Shown: in pieces, positions 1 to 12,873 of the stretch
Position numbering within the stretch: position 1 is the first letter of the stretch
Layout: each line of letters begins with the position of its first letter
Assembly: GCF_947242115.1 (NCBI RefSeq)
Contig: NC_074725.1
Coordinates: 11,852,511-11,916,510, forward strand
Origin: Biomphalaria glabrata
Lineage: Eukaryota; Mollusca; Gastropoda; Planorbidae
Reading direction: 5' to 3'
Length of the DNA: 64,000 nt
Notes under the pieces: model-generated
What the model saw: the letters and a program-made list of their open reading frames with translations, nothing else
The model's database searches: none
What the model was told of the DNA's origin: nothing
Made by a program: the position numbers and the translations under genes

Positions 1-119
1 CATCCTTGACTGAGATTTGAAGCAACATAGACACACATTTTGAAATATCATCCTAGGATTATGGCATTTAATGTATCGAGAGATCTTCTTACTTTCCCAA
101 CTCAAATGTAGATGTATGC

Positions 120-223
<104 letters not shown>

Positions 224-352
224 AAATAAGATTTTGAATAATTTAAACATAATCAAGTCACTAACATGCTCCTATTTCTCTAAGTCTTCAACATCAACAT
301 TAGTAAACACATTCATATTCTTAAGTTCTCTTTCATTTGTAACCTCTACTGC

Positions 353-1326
353 AATAGACTTACTCGGTTAAAAATGTATTCAGCGAGCAGAAACACGCAA
401 ACCTCAATTACAAAAGACTTACTCGGTTCAAAATGTATTCAGCGAGCAGAAACACGCAAACCTCAATTACAATAGACTTACTCGGTTAAAAATGTATTCA
501 GCCAGTAGAAACACGCAAACCTCAATTACAATAGACTTACTCGGTTAAAAATGTATTCAGCGAGCAGAAACACGCAAACCTCAATTACAATAGACTTACT
601 CGGTTAAAAATGTATTCAGCCAGTAGAAACACGCAAACCTCAATTACAATAGACTTACTCGGTTAAAAATGTATTCAGCGAGCAGAAACACGCAAACCTC
701 AATTACAATAGACTTACTCGGTTAAAAATGTATTCAGCCAGTAGAAACACGCAAACCTCAATTACAATAGACTTACTCGGTTAAAAATGTATTCAGCCAG
801 TAGAAACACGCAAACCTGAATTACAATAGACTTACTCGGTTAAAAATGTATTCAGCCAGTAGAAACACGCAAGCCTCAATTACAATAGACTTACTCGGTT
901 AAAAATGTATTCAGCCAGGAGAAACACGCAAGCCTCAATTACAATAGACTTACTCGGTTAAAAATGTATTCAGCCAGTAGAAACACGCAAACCTGAATTA
1001 CAATAGACTTACTCGGTTAAAAATGTATTCAGCCAGTAGAAACACGCAAACCTCAATTACAATAGACTTACTCGGTTAAAAATGTATTCAGCCAGTAGAA
1101 ACACGCAAACCTCAATTACAATAGACTTACTCGGTTAAAAATGTATTCAGCCAGTAGAAACACGCAAACCTCAATTACAATAGACTTACTCGGTGAAAAA
1201 TGTATTCAGCCAGTAGAAACACGCAAGCCTCAATTACAATAGACTTACTCGGTTAAAAATGTATTCAGCCAGTAGAAACACGCAAACCTCAATTACAATA
1301 GACTTACACGGTTAAAAATGTATTCC
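353..1326. repeat. 59-bp minisatellite, about 16 copies
   Basis: The unit contains AATAGACTTACTCGGTTAAA followed by a segment with GTATTCAGC and AAACACGCAAACCTC. Copies differ at a few recurring positions (CAGCGAGC versus CAGCCAGT, AAACC versus AAGCC), so variant units are interspersed, as expected of unequal exchange. Confidence 0.95.
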
Positions 1327-1686
1327 ACCAATAGAAGCACAGTGAGTAAATTAGTCGATACATTTAAAGAAATGGTAAAAAAAATAGTCTGCTTTTACAA
1401 ATCCATTCTGTTCCGTGAAGTTGTCCCAGTAAAACACAGCAAATGATGTGCGGCCAAAATGTTGCTTGTAATTCAATACTTGACTTTTCTCTTGTCTCAC
1501 GTCATGACTATCTGTTGGTCTCTGATCTCATGTCTGGTTGGTTAACAAGCTTTTTTAGTATGTATATAAGAATATATGTCAATTTGAAATTCAGAAATAT
1601 GTTTATATAAATGTCTTCTTTATTGTATCATGTCAGTAGTGGACAGGAACCGAAATACAAGTCATATAATATCCTTTACTTTGCAG

Positions 1687-4600
1687 CTTCTGAATCTCTG
1701 GAACGCCAAAAGGAGCCAGAATAAGGCGGATATCACACAAATGTCCAGTGTGGAGGCCGATGACGACATCCTCACATCCAAACCAAATAAGACGTTCTAC
1801 CTCGCTATGGACTTTTACAAGATCGACAACCCACGGTTCAACAACCCTACCTACTACCCACTGAGTTCTGTCCTCAAGAGTCAGATGTTGTACACTCCTC
1901 AAATCAACCACATCTCCACTCTGCTGCCCCCGGTGCCGCCTCTGTCGCAGTACGATGATGTGTCCAAAGTAGGTTGTTAATGATGTGTCCAAAGGGGGTT
2001 GTTTTGATGTGTCCAAAGTAGGTTGTCAATGATGTGTCTGAAGTAGGTTGTCAATGATGTGTCTAAAGTAGGTTGTTAATGATGTGTCTGAAGTAGGTTG
2101 TCAATGATGTGTCCAAAGTAGGTTGTCACATCTTCTTAATACAAAGTAAAATCGCACCACCAATCAGCCCCACATTCAATACATTTAATTATCAAAGTCA
2201 CCCGCTAAGTGCAAGTTAGTAATTGTTCTTCCGCTAATGCTTTCATTGCCTTCATGAGCACACTTCATTATCCTTTCAAGTAATATTGAAAAGTGTTGGC
2301 GAAAGAAGGCAGCCTTGCATATCAATAAATAATAATGATCATCTTTATTATCCATCAGGAAATTTGTCTTACAATTTGTGCAGTACACCAAATAAAGCAC
2401 TATAATCAAAATATACATTCCCACCAGACTCACTCATAATTTAAATGCAAAAATTTTATATCAGATAGTTTAATTTTCTCCAATGATCTGATTGCCAGGG
2501 GGACAAACGAGTTTCTGTTTTCTTTGCTATCAGTGTCTTATATCTCTTTTTCTCTTTTGTGATGGTAAAATCACAAGACCCTGACTCAAAGGGGGATTTT
2601 TTTATTTCTAGAATCTTTTTAACTTTCTAATATTTTTTTTTCAAACAGCTGCCAAAATGGGGGTTGTTTTTTGCCAACGACTTTATCAGCAGCATTTAGG
2701 ATTCAATGAAGTTAATGTTTATTTTTAATGTTTAGATTGCCATACTAGGCAGTGATATGCTAGACGTCTTGGTGGTAATTTGTTTATGCTACTTCTAAAA
2801 GATATAGGCCTACTCATTAGATTATGACCGACAGATTTCTCCATTTTGTTGTATTTCTGCAGGACATCTACTGTAATGCCGAGACTTTACAGGAACACTG
2901 CGACACAAAGTGGTGCGGCTGTGTCCATCTGTACCAAGTGGACCTCAACGATATCGTGGAGCTTGTGGTCATCGACGAGGGGTTGCCTTACGATGCCAAT
3001 CACCCCATGCACCTTCACGGTTATAGTTTTCGCGTCATCGGAATAGACAGAGTAAGTAGTGACCTTTACTTTTTGTTACCCCCATAGAGACTCAGGGGTC
3101 TGTAGTCGTCTATATTGCTCTCAATCGATATACAAAATATACTCTCTGAATGGTAAGATTGGATTTAAATTATTAGAATGTTTAAATATATGCTCAATAG
3201 TGTATCTAAAATAATGTATAGACATGCGTATTATTAAATGATAGATTAATTCCACCACAACACTAGAAGAAGTGAAAGCAATGGATTCAAGAGGGGAGTT
3301 AAACAGAAGCAAAACAAAAGCACCCCTTAAAGACTCAGTTACTGTCCCTGACGGCGGCTATACAATTGTTCGGTTCAAAGCTGATAACCCAGGTATAGAC
3401 AAGTCTTTTTTTTTTCTTATTATCTTAGTACATTGTAAATGTTGGACGTTCTTTGTGTATGATCTGACTTTGTATCTATTCAAAATGTCCAAGTCATAAT
3501 TGTCATTGAGTATCTATTCTCTATGTCTTTACAAAAACACGAAAAATCAGTATAGGACAGCCATCTAAAATGATACACTCACAAAATGAGGGATACAAAA
3601 GTTTCTTTAGGATTCCCTCCCGGGGCGGGGAGAGTTATTCCTAAATCAGATGTGTGATCGAGAGGTTAAATTACTTGGTTACGGCTTGGTGTTATGAAGT
3701 GTTTGTGTGTCTGTGAGTTTGTATGTTGCTATGGTGACGGTGGGAAGAAGTTCGCCATTGTCGTCAGTGGTTTTAGGGCAGACGACTCCAGAACTCCAGA
3801 CTGAAAAGAAGTGTTATTGTAGTGAGTTAGATTTTGTTAAAAATACCATTTTGTATATTACCTAAGTCTACTTAATTGATTTTATTTTATCTCAAGTTGA
3901 GTTTATTTATATTGTAATAAAAGTTCTATTTAGTTTTTTTCACAAAAAAGTTATAAAACTTATTTCAAGCTTTATAAGTTAAGATATAATACTCCAACAG
4001 CGGTTTAGTTGTCTACTAGGTTTAGCACTACAAGTCAACGACCCTCACTTGACAAGGGGGCTCGAGTTTGAATCCCGATTTGGCAGCATGAAAAGCGTCT
4101 CCTAGATAACCCCTCCCCCCACTGGCCCACAAAAAAAAGATTGGACAATGACGCACATAGCATGCTTTAAGCATGAGAGGTGCGCCACATTAAAGCAATA
4201 CAAATATATAAATACTATTAGGTTACTAATTAACCATTTCGCTTACTTTGGTTTCCAATGCGTACGTTTATTCAGCTCTCTCAATAGTTTAGGATTCGGT
4301 CAGCTCTCTTCCCTCTCTATCTTATTGGCAGTCTCGGCAGACGACCAAACTTGTATCCTCGCGCCATCTTACTTTTTTTTCTTAGGGATTCAAATGCTTT
4401 GTTGCATTGGACGCTATTCGCTGTTTCCATCATGAGAAAACATTCAAACTATGTCATAAAACTCTTACATAATAAAACGTATATGACCATATTCTACACT
4501 TTTTAAAAATCATTTTCTTGTCTCACAGGGATTTGGTTTTTCCACTGTCACATTGAGTTTCACGCCGAAATAGGAATGGGGCTCTTCTTTCAGGTGGGAA

Positions 4601-4800
4601 ACAAAAGTCAATTCCCAAAGCCTCCTAAGAACTTCCCGAAGTGCGGAGATTTTCTGAACGATGAATCAGACGACACTGAGGAGGTCACGGTCACACAGAC
4701 TGTGAAATGTACGTCAGGATGTTCAGATGTTGTCCCTTGGTCAGCACTGGTCCTACTGGTGGCTTTGTCTACAACTTTTAAAATGGGAATAAATATTTGA
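1687..4800 (+). CDS. Laccase-like multicopper oxidase, C-terminal four exons (5' partial)
   Basis: Multicopper oxidases couple one-electron oxidation of phenols or metals to reduction of oxygen to water. Exons are 1687-1968, 2863-3051, 3245-3392 and 4529-4800, giving 296 residues to TGA. Phases agree (0, 0, 1) and every junction is GT-AG. The third exon must start at 3245, upstream of a more obvious AG, to keep the frame. Exon 1 carries the middle-domain signature YTPQIN. Exon 2 carries HPMHLHG (type 1, 2 and 3 copper ligands). Exon 4 carries HCHIEFHAEIGM: the type 1 Cys, two type 3 His, the type 1 His and the axial Met. The visible catalytic residues are therefore complete. The last 25 or so residues are hydrophobic (WSALVLLVAL), suggesting a membrane anchor or GPI signal. 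AATAAA motifs lie at about 4788 and 5288. The upstream domains are outside the window. The family is certain; the substrate is unknown. Confidence 0.93.
1956..2129 (+). repeat. About 25-bp tandem repeat covering the exon end and 5' splice site of the oxidase
   Basis: Seven copies of a unit like TGATGTGTCCAAAGTAGGTT. The first copy contains the last codons of the exon (Asp-Asp-Val-Ser-Lys) and its donor GTAGGT; five of the six later copies retain AAGTAGGT and one has lost the GT. Reading past the first donor meets a stop within four codons. Confidence 0.9.
2326..2442. repeat. Dispersed repeat, same family as 41201-41320
   Basis: Both sites share an ATAATAAT run, CTTTATTATCC, GGAAATTTGTCTTACAATTT, a purine-rich middle and CACCAGACTCACTCATAATT. 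The terminal simple repeat and repeated occurrence suggest the 3' end of a retroelement, but no coding part is visible. Confidence 0.6.
3997..4212 (+). repeat. tRNA-derived SINE, family 2, diverged copy
   Basis: A B-box-like stretch (GAGTTTGAATCCCG) is followed by CTCCTAGATAACCCCTCCCC, CACTGGCCCACAAA and a tail in which GCATGCTTTAAGCATGA leads into an ATA-rich end. The same order of motifs recurs at 25612 and 53330. Confidence 0.6.
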
Positions 4801-6082
4801 TCTCTTGCATAACAATGCTACATTTTTATTTAACATATTTGGTGAAATGTATGTTTTTAACATATGGTTTTTAAACTGCCATTTTAGACAAATAAGACAA
4901 AGAAAAAAAAAATTCATTTTCTAAAAATTCTTTATATAGACTATTGAAAGTGAAACAAACATGAAAATATTTTTTCAAAATTTTTGACATGTTTCGTGTT
5001 CCATAGTGTGGGACATGTTTGTTTATGTCAGCTCTGAACAAATATGTGTTCTTTTTTGTTGTTGTTTTTAGCTTTGAAGAAACTAGCCTCTGAGCCCGTC
5101 CAAATGACAACAACACTTTTCAAATGAAAGACATATTTTGTATTCTTTAAGTTCTTGTCATCATATAATAATAGCAGCCATTTACAATTTCATTAACCAT
5201 GTACTTTTGTTTATTTAGAACCCATTATATTTATTTATAATGTGTGATCGTTTTTGTATAAAGCTGTCTGGAATGTAATCGATATTTAAAATAAAGAAAT
5301 TAATTGTGTAAAGACAAAGTTGATCTTCATTTTTTTCTCTCTACAAATACACACGTATGATTGAACTCTGAGTACTTCCACAGTTCACTATATATACTCT
5401 TGAAGAAGTGTATTTTGTTATATGAATAATAACTGATAAAGGGGCTACAATGAATTGTGTTTCTCTTTAACGATACTCGAACCTTCCGCACCAGAGAATG
5501 AATACTCGCTAGTTTCTAACATAATATTAATAATAATAATCTACACTATCCGTGAGAAAGTTTGTTTCACAATTGTGCATTACAAAAAAAAACAAAAAAC
5601 AACAGTACATGATAAGCAAAAAAAAATATGTACGCTAGCACCCAAAATATACGTCTGTACCCCAGTGTCTCTATAACATTACATGTCAAAATTTAAACAG
5701 TAATATATTCATTGTTGAACGATTTAATAGTCAAAAGAAAAAAAAAAGAGTGTTTGAGTCTATTTAATTTTGTGATCAGTGTCTTCTATCTTCTTGGTGA
5801 TGGTAGAATGTTCAACTCATGAAGAAGAGGGTGAACTGAATTATTTGTTAGTATGAAAGTTCAACTCTTCTTTTCTAGAGTCGAACCTCAGTTGCTGTCA
5901 CAAACAAATTAACCCTACATGTCACCTCGTCGAGATGTGGACATCCCTGTCCCCCCCCCCCCCCACCTCCTTTCGGGTCATGATCGTCTAGGGTTATGAA
6001 CATTTGCATATTTTTAATAAGATAATGTACCCCAAACGTTGATAATCACAGCACAAATGAAAATCGAAAGAAAGCACATTGT
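4801..6082. other. Intergenic region between oxidase and first GM2 activator gene
   Basis: AT-rich 3' flank of the oxidase with an AATAAA near 5288 and a run of C at about 5951-5965. I see no gene or recognisable element. Confidence 0.5.
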
Positions 6083-6089
6083 TATAAAT
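6083..6089 (+). promoter_or_regulatory. TATA box of GM2 activator gene 1
   Basis: TATAAAT lies 87 bp before the start codon at 6170. The same motif occurs at a near-identical distance before four cysteine-rich genes in this window. Confidence 0.55.
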
Positions 6090-6169
6090 AGTATTGCTTC
6101 AGTCGCGAATATAAAGCATTTGCAAGTCAGATCTTTATTAGGTTTATATGTTACCTGGAGACTTTTGAC

Positions 6170-9100
6170 ATGAAACAGTGTTCTACCAAGCGTTGTGAAC
6201 ACTGTGTCTGCACTATAGTGGTCTTGACTTTATTTGTGCTAACAGTGAGCAGCCAACCTTTAGTAAGTATATAGGCTTTAAGAAATTGTGTCACTAATTA
6301 GTTAGTGGAGAGATTTGGACGCTAAACAAAACAATGTCAAGGACGCTAAAGTGACCTTCAAAGCTGCCAACTAAGAAACGCTAAAAACGGAAGAGCTTTA
6401 AAGAAATGATTCCATGGAGGAGCTAAAATGTGCACAGAAAACATCATTTCACTGTTTTAAAAGCCTAGCTCATCAACACGTCCTTGGTTTTGTACACCGG
6501 AAACACCAAAAGCTTTCTATTAGCAGCCATTCTGCCATGGATGAAAGTCTCCAATATTGTATTCATATACTTTTTTTATTTTTAGTAATTTCTGTAAAGT
6601 GATGGAGTTTGCATCATGCCTTGCCCTATCTCTCCAATCTCTCGTCTGCTCCACAGTAAGAAGACAGGTCGCAGGTCAGCGTAGAGGCCTTCTATAACGA
6701 TTGGCCTCGTTTGAACCGAGACGTTACAGTAGGTCTCAACACGTCACAATCTGTGGGCACTGAAGATCACCCAATCTCGGATCAAGCTGAAAATTTACAA
6801 TAATTTCCTTTACCTAACAACATAAAAATAAAAATTAAAAGCCAATTAGTTAATTAAATATTGGTAATTATTATTTTTTGTTATCTCGAACAAGAGAAAG
6901 AAATAGTACTTGACTGGTCCAGATAAGTGATTGGATCATAGCGTATTAAGCTAGAAGCATGAAATAGCGCTAAACAAAAAGCAACAATTGGTAAAAATAT
7001 TTCTAATCACTCAGATTTTTTTTTTGTTGGTCTGGATCTATTTCAAATGTAATGCCATGACTGATCCAAACTAATTGATACAACTTACGTATAAGCTTTC
7101 CTTTTTTTTTTTTTTTTAATATTTTTCACGTTTTTCTTGTTATTTCCCCAGCTGGACAATGCTTATACTTTGAAGTCATGTGCAAGTCCGGATGCTCCCA
7201 TCGTAATACGCGATGTCCTGGTCATGCCGGATTCACTGGTCGTCCCTGGCACCATGATCCTAGCCTACACCATGGAGGTTTTGAAAGAGATTAAAGGCCC
7301 CATTGGGGTAAGCATTTTTAGAGATAGCCTTACACTGGCAGCTGACTTGGGCACATTTTTGTTCCCAATGTGAGGATGAACACTAATCGGACGTGTATGG
7401 GTCTAATAGGTCTGATTTAAGGCAGTGACGGGCGCATTTTGACGCGGTTCCTCTCTCTCCACTGGTCTACTAATATTGTGGTTGGTAGCTTAGAAGCTTC
7501 ATAAGCCGTAAGTACCGCCCTCTCCGATCGGTTAAACAGGCTTTTGGGAAATAATTTTTTTAAATTGTATACATCTGTCACCTAAGCTCTCGGACCCCAG
7601 GAAATCCTCTGACCATATCCTGCGAGCCACTGATGTAGATAACCTTTAAATCAATATTACACATCAACAGTGTTTTTAGCGGTCCCCGAAAGAGGAATAG
7701 ACGATATTAGTTTTGTGTGGTCTGTCTCAGAAACTAGAAGAGAAAATGAAAATCGGACATCATGATATTTTAGAAGCAACGGCTACTTTTTTCTTGTCTG
7801 AAAGTGAACCATTTAATTTTAAAATTATATATGCAAGCAGATAAAAAAAAAAAACAATTAAAAAAAAATACACCACTCTTAATGAAAAACTTCAGGGGAG
7901 GTAAGTTTTTTTTAAAAAGTTCACAGATTTCTTCATTAATAACTCAGGCTTCTTTCAAAGATTCGCGCATTAGTACAAACAATTTCCATATAAGGTCTCA
8001 ATGGAAAAAGTATCAAAGGATCATTATAAAATATAATTTCCATTTATTAACTAACTCCTGGAATGGAATAGTGATTCAAATGATTTTTAAAAAGAATTTT
8101 GATACCAACTAGTATAGCAGGGCTACTTATTTTCATCACAATATTGGCCTATCTGTAGCTCTAGTAGTTTTAAATATTAAACGCGTAGTCATACGAATTC
8201 TAGTCTAGATTTGTGTGATAACACAAAGTCTGTTTGTTTTTTTCTAGTCAGTTTTTGTTTTTAAAGTAAATTTACTTTGAAGATATTTCCACTTTAAGGT
8301 GGACTATAAAATAGAGAAGAATATATTTGGCGACCAGTGGATGACCTTATCATGTCAAAACACTTTGTACGGGTCCTGCTTCATTCTGAATGTCTGCAAT
8401 ATCTTGGGAGACCTCTTGCCCTGTCCTACGTTCATGGAAGGACATATTCCTTGTTCATGTCCAATTAAGCCAGTAAGTTCATTTACAACAATCTAATAAA
8501 TGCAGAAATGTATCTTATAGTATTTGTATTTTTTTCAAATGAAATTAAAATTTAGATAAAAAATGTAATTAAATAAAATATATATATTTTTTTAATCAAC
8601 GAAATTATTATAGAAAGAGATGAAAATGTATAACAAGTTGCGATTTATAGGCATACAATAGGCTTTGTACTTAAATATTGAAAGTTTATATACATTCTAT
8701 AGATTGTCCAAAACATCCAGGCAAAGTAAGAAATTATTTCTCAAAGTGTTCATTAAATGATATATATACATGTATACTTAAATGTTCTTGCTATTTATAA
8801 ATGTCAACATCTGTTTAATTTGGCACTAATATGTTTTGTTCATTTCGTTGGTCATGGGATTTTTGTAGAACCTCCGCCATGACAATTCAGTTGAATGACC
8901 GTTACATTTACGTCTTAGAAGAAAGATAATAGTACACAGGGTGCAATGGTATGGAACGTGGTGATAAAACTAAAAGCACGCAATAGCGCTAAACAAAAAC
9001 TATTGGTAAAAATATTATTATCGCACAGATTAGTTGTTTTTGGTCTAGTTCTATTACAATCTTAATTGCAAGACTGAACCAAACTAATTGATACAATTAC

Positions 9101-9404
9101 ACTTTGTATAAACTTTGTTTTTTTTAAAGTATTATTTAAAAAAAAGAAAATGAATATTCATAAATTGTTCTCTACACATGTGTGAACTTTTATACCTAGT
9201 TATTGTAAGGTTTGATGAAACTTAATACAAAACAAAAAAAAAAGTAATTGTTTTTGAAAAATCATTTTTCTTGTATTTCCTTCACATTCCCAACTATCCA
9301 CTGATCACTGATCACAACTGTTGTTGTTTCTACTAGTTGTTCTAAGTTGTGCGAGTAGTGTGTGATGGCAGATGTGCATATCTATTTGCTTAAAATTATG
9401 TTCA

Positions 9405-9435
<31 letters not shown>

Positions 9436-9632
9436 CTTTGTCCACGTTTGTCGCAAAGATTTTTTTGTCTTTCTATCAGTCAAACTACATCATGGATCCG
9501 TTACCCATTCCACTCATGGGAGGAGCTCTTATCACTGGGAAGTACAGAGCCACTTTCAAGGCCAACAACTTTGAACTCGGCGAACTGTTGTGCTACAGTC
9601 TTGAACTGGAGATTAGTCCTGCCCCTGCCTAG
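6170..9632 (+). CDS. GM2 ganglioside activator-like protein, gene 1 (ML/GM2-AP family)
   Basis: GM2 activator proteins are secreted or lysosomal lipid carriers that lift glycolipids from membranes for hydrolases. Exons are 6170-6262, 7152-7307, 8299-8472 and 9480-9632, all joined in phase 0, giving 191 residues. Exon 1 encodes a basic N-terminus and a hydrophobic signal segment (CTIVVLTLFVLTV). The mature part shows the order of the human protein: a Cys near the start, VVPGTM, VDYKIEK, GDQW, LSC, YGSC, NVCNIL, PCP, IPCSCP, PLPIPL, TGKYRA and ELLCY. All eight cysteines that form the four family disulphides are in place. AATAAA is at 9728-9733, about 96 bp after the stop. A paralogue with the same internal exon lengths lies at 14171. 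Intron 3 has a TG microsatellite 45-75 bp before the last acceptor. Family assignment is strong; the lipid bound is unknown. Confidence 0.93.
6765..7105 (+). repeat. Dispersed repeat R, long copy (intron 1 of GM2 activator gene 1)
   Basis: Repeat R is a high-copy family without visible coding capacity. Its motif order is: AAGCTTATATCAACTCACT, a CTGTCTGGTAAA stretch, CTCGGATCAAG with TGAAACTT, ATTTCTTTTACCTGACAACA, paired TTAATTAATT motifs, GGTATCGAACAA, TTGTACTTGACAGATGTGG, then GGATCATAGCGTATT, AGCGCTAAACAAAAA and GGTAAAAATATTTCTAAT. This copy starts inside the CTCGGATCAAG part. Other copies or parts lie at 8930-9130, 10045-10210, 10575-11100, 17385-17600, 22840-23030, 32860-33000, 34150-34335, 36095-36205, 55845-56015 and 62055-62275 on this strand, and 38085-38295, 50325-50440 and 50650-51005 inverted. 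Confidence 0.75.
8930..9130 (+). repeat. Dispersed repeat R, 3' part (intron 3 of GM2 activator gene 1)
   Basis: Shares AATAGCGCTAAACAAAAA, TTGGTAAAAATATT and CCAAACTAATTGATACAA with the copy at 6765. Confidence 0.7.
9406..9435. repeat. (TG)n microsatellite
   Basis: Short TG run in the last intron of GM2 activator gene 1, just upstream of the exon 4 acceptor. Confidence 0.9.
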
Positions 9633-12600
9633 TCCATAAAGACCACAAAGCCGCCTAGGGCACACAACATTGATCTGCTGGAGAAAGAGAGTAGACAATG
9701 TTGAATCTCGAAAGTTCGTTTTATGACAATAAATGAAAAACAAACAAATAACAAATACAAAGATTCGTTCATTTTATTTAAACCTCTTTCTGTTTCATTG
9801 ACCTTGTATTATTTAAAAAAAAAAATAGAAATCATATTATAATTACTCATATCTTTTATTTTCTTAATACCTATCTCTTATTTGTTAAAAATGTTATTGC
9901 CACATAAATTCTATTATAAATACACTAAGCGCATATGGCTCAATCTCATACATTCTAGAAGTCTTCAGTTTCTAAATTGGCCAGCTATTAATTTTTCATG
10001 ATCATATTTTAAAATTTCATATTATAAAATTGTGTTTTTGCACAGCTTATATTAACGCACTCAGTCTGTCTGGGTCGATTCTTTTACACTTTTTTTTTTC
10101 TCCCTCTTGGATCAAGTTAAAATTTTGCATGATTTTTCATTGTCGATAACAACAAGTGAATCAATAAAATATTAACTAATTAGTTAAGCAATTAGTGGTA
10201 ATTAATTAACCATTCTAAACGGCAAATGTGTAGATAAAACTTGCAATATTGAGAGATATGGCAGCATTTAAATGGTGCTTTTCCTTCACTGAATATAAGC
10301 TTTTTTTTTAAAAAAATATTTTCATATACTTTGCTTGTTTCTTTTTCTATTTTATTATTTTTTTTTATTCTTACTATTGTGAAATTATCTCAAATCAGTT
10401 TCAACATTTGAAACCGTGCAACAAAGAAAATTGGATGTTTTTACTTTGATTGCATAGATTTAAAGAAAACAAGAGTTATAGTCTCTTATGATTAGATAAC
10501 TCCAGATCTTGCTGTCAACTAGTCTTCGAATAATAAACGAATATATTTATTATTTCAATCTATAACTATTTGTCAATATATTGATTTTCACAAAACACGC
10601 ACACGTTCTTTCTCCCACACCCGTTCTCACAATTATTTCTTTTACCTGACAAAACAAGAATTTTAAAAAATAGTTAGTTAACAATTAGTTGGGGTTTTTT
10701 TATTTGGTATCGAACAAAGGAAAGAATTTGTACTTCTGATGTGGTAGTAGAAGTTGAATTAGTCCCCTTTATACTTTGTAGAGAGAAATAGGTCCCCACT
10801 TTTAAGTTTGACGATACAATAGATAGCTATAAAACTTCTATTTTTATAAGCACTACGCTGGCACCAGATTTTTCAACATTAAAAAAACATAAATGCATTT
10901 AAAAGCGATCACGGTAACATTCACACAGATACCCCCCCCCCCCCTTCTTTCTCATCCAACTCGTTTCCCAAATGGTCCAGATAAGTGATAGGATCATAGC
11001 GTATTGAAAAAGCTAAAAGTATGTCACTGCGCTTAACAAAAACAAATGGTAAAAATATTTCTAATCGAACAGATTTATTATTTGTCGGCGAACTCGTCAA
11101 CCAAAAGAGACACATTTTTTAAACTATAAAATTGAAGATGATTAAAAAAAGAATAAAAAAAACAATTTACCACTTTAGCACTCAACCACAGCGTCTCCAA
11201 ATCAATTGTCCTAAAAAATTAATTAATTAATAAAATTTTTCTCCTATAGTTCTTATTTGGAACAAAGACAATCGACATCTGAATTCAGAAATAAATTTAA
11301 AAAAAAATTAGTGACTCATTCAAAAATTGCCAATCTTAAAAAAACAAACGAAAAATGACATTTAGATAAAGTTGAGAAAAGCTTTATTCATTACCAGGTA
11401 TAAGTTCTAAGACGTTCTAAGGCGTTCTAAGATAGCAAATGTCTATATTATATTTGTTTTCCTAGAAATACTGAAAAGAATGAAAGAGAAATAGTTTCTC
11501 ATTCAAAATATTCAGTAAAAATCTACAATTTGCTTTCCAATGATGTTACTCTATCTAACATCGAAAAAAAAGTTTCCTTTTCCTTAAATTTACGTTTATG
11601 CTGATATGGGTAGGGTGTACGGTGTCTACGTGTGATCGTTAAATTTACAGAGCGTTCATTAAGCCTGCAATGAAATGATTTTATTTTGGTGAACAGTTAA
11701 TCGAATTATTTATAAATATTTCCTCTCGATAACAAGAATATCTACAGACTCTATTCTCTACTTGTCAAGTAAATTGGCGATAGGAAAGTGACTTCGCTAC
11801 ACTGAAGTTCTGTATCTCAAACCCTGATTCAATTACTTTGAATTTTTTTTTTTCAGGAAATGTGTGCTTTTACTCTTTTATTCTATTTTTCTAACGATAT
11901 AACGCCAGAGCCATTTCTTCTACCTGGCAATACTTTTTTTTTGCTTTATCTGTTGAAATAAAATTTTTTTTTAAATGGAATTCGATGTTGTTCTAAGCTT
12001 TTAGACGCAACATTAGCTATATCTACTCGTTTGTCCTTTGAGTGGCAATAATCCCAAAGGGTTTTACTATAGCACCTTTAGTGGAGACAGTAAATCACGC
12101 GAAAATTACAAACACCTCCCCAACTCCGTCGTCAGTCCGGTCGCCAAACCTTTCCTAAATATGTTAAAACAATAAATAAAACAAGATATACCTTTTAAAT
12201 ATGCATCTTTGTCTACTTCACGCATCTGTTCGACGGAGATATCATAATTGCGAGACGCTTTCCTTGCTTTTGCTTCTTGCTAAAAAAAAAATTGCATCTT
12301 TTCTGTAGGCTGGTGTTTCAAAAAGTTGACTCTTCTCGTACAATGCAAGTTAGTAAATGATATGTCAGGCTTGCAGTCAATATTTTATTGAAGAGCCGGA
12401 GCCAAGGATTCAAAGTGCCACAAGCGGCTCGAGACCGCAGTTTGCGACCACTGGTCTAGATCTATTTATTACACATTAACAAAAGTCAAAACGTTATACA
12501 AGGCAGAATCATTACGTTACAAGTGTGTATATTTAATGTGAGCAATAGGACTCTACTCTTACTCTACAATTAATAATTGCTCGTAACACCATGACTAACT

Positions 12601-12831
12601 GTGACGCCCCCTTCTTCGTATTTGTTGTAAGAGTTAACTCTTGGAACTCTAGGCCTATGGAAGTTTGCCTTCACCTGACTGTCTGAAAACAAACCTCTTT
12701 ATGGGAATGATCCAAGCAGATGTAAATGTGTACATTCCTATTACCTATATGGCTCGTGTCTGAAGACGCTTAAGTTAGAAGCGAGTCCAAAGGCCGAGCA
12801 CACCGGGTAAACTCCCCAGTTTTCTTTTCTG
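9633..12831. other. Intergenic region between the two GM2 activator genes
   Basis: AT-rich, with two R copies (10045-10210 and 10575-11100), a poly-C run at 10932 and a fragment resembling an hAT terminus near 12430 (CGACCACTGG). No coding sequence is supported. Confidence 0.5.
10575..11100 (+). repeat. Dispersed repeat R, longest copy
   Basis: Covers the 5' motifs (TTTCTCCCACACCCGTTCTC), ATTTCTTTTACCTGACAA, TTAGTTAACAATTAGTT, GGTATCGAACAAAGGAAAG, AGAAGTTGAATTAGTCCCCT and, after a C-rich stretch, GATAGGATCATAGCGTATT and GGTAAAAATATTTCTAATCG. It shows that the 5' and 3' blocks seen separately elsewhere belong to one element. Confidence 0.7.
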
Positions 12832-12838
12832 TATAAAA
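12832..12838 (+). promoter_or_regulatory. Possible TATA box
   Basis: TATAAAA 42 bp before an ATG that opens a reading frame with a good secretion signal. Confidence 0.3.
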
Positions 12839-12873
12839 ATCAGCCGTACAGAAGACAGCCATTAAACGGTTCC

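Noticed and set aside
12390-12465. hAT-like terminus (GTTTGCGACCACTGG)
   Set aside because: Only one end is present; no partner or target duplication, so element limits cannot be given.
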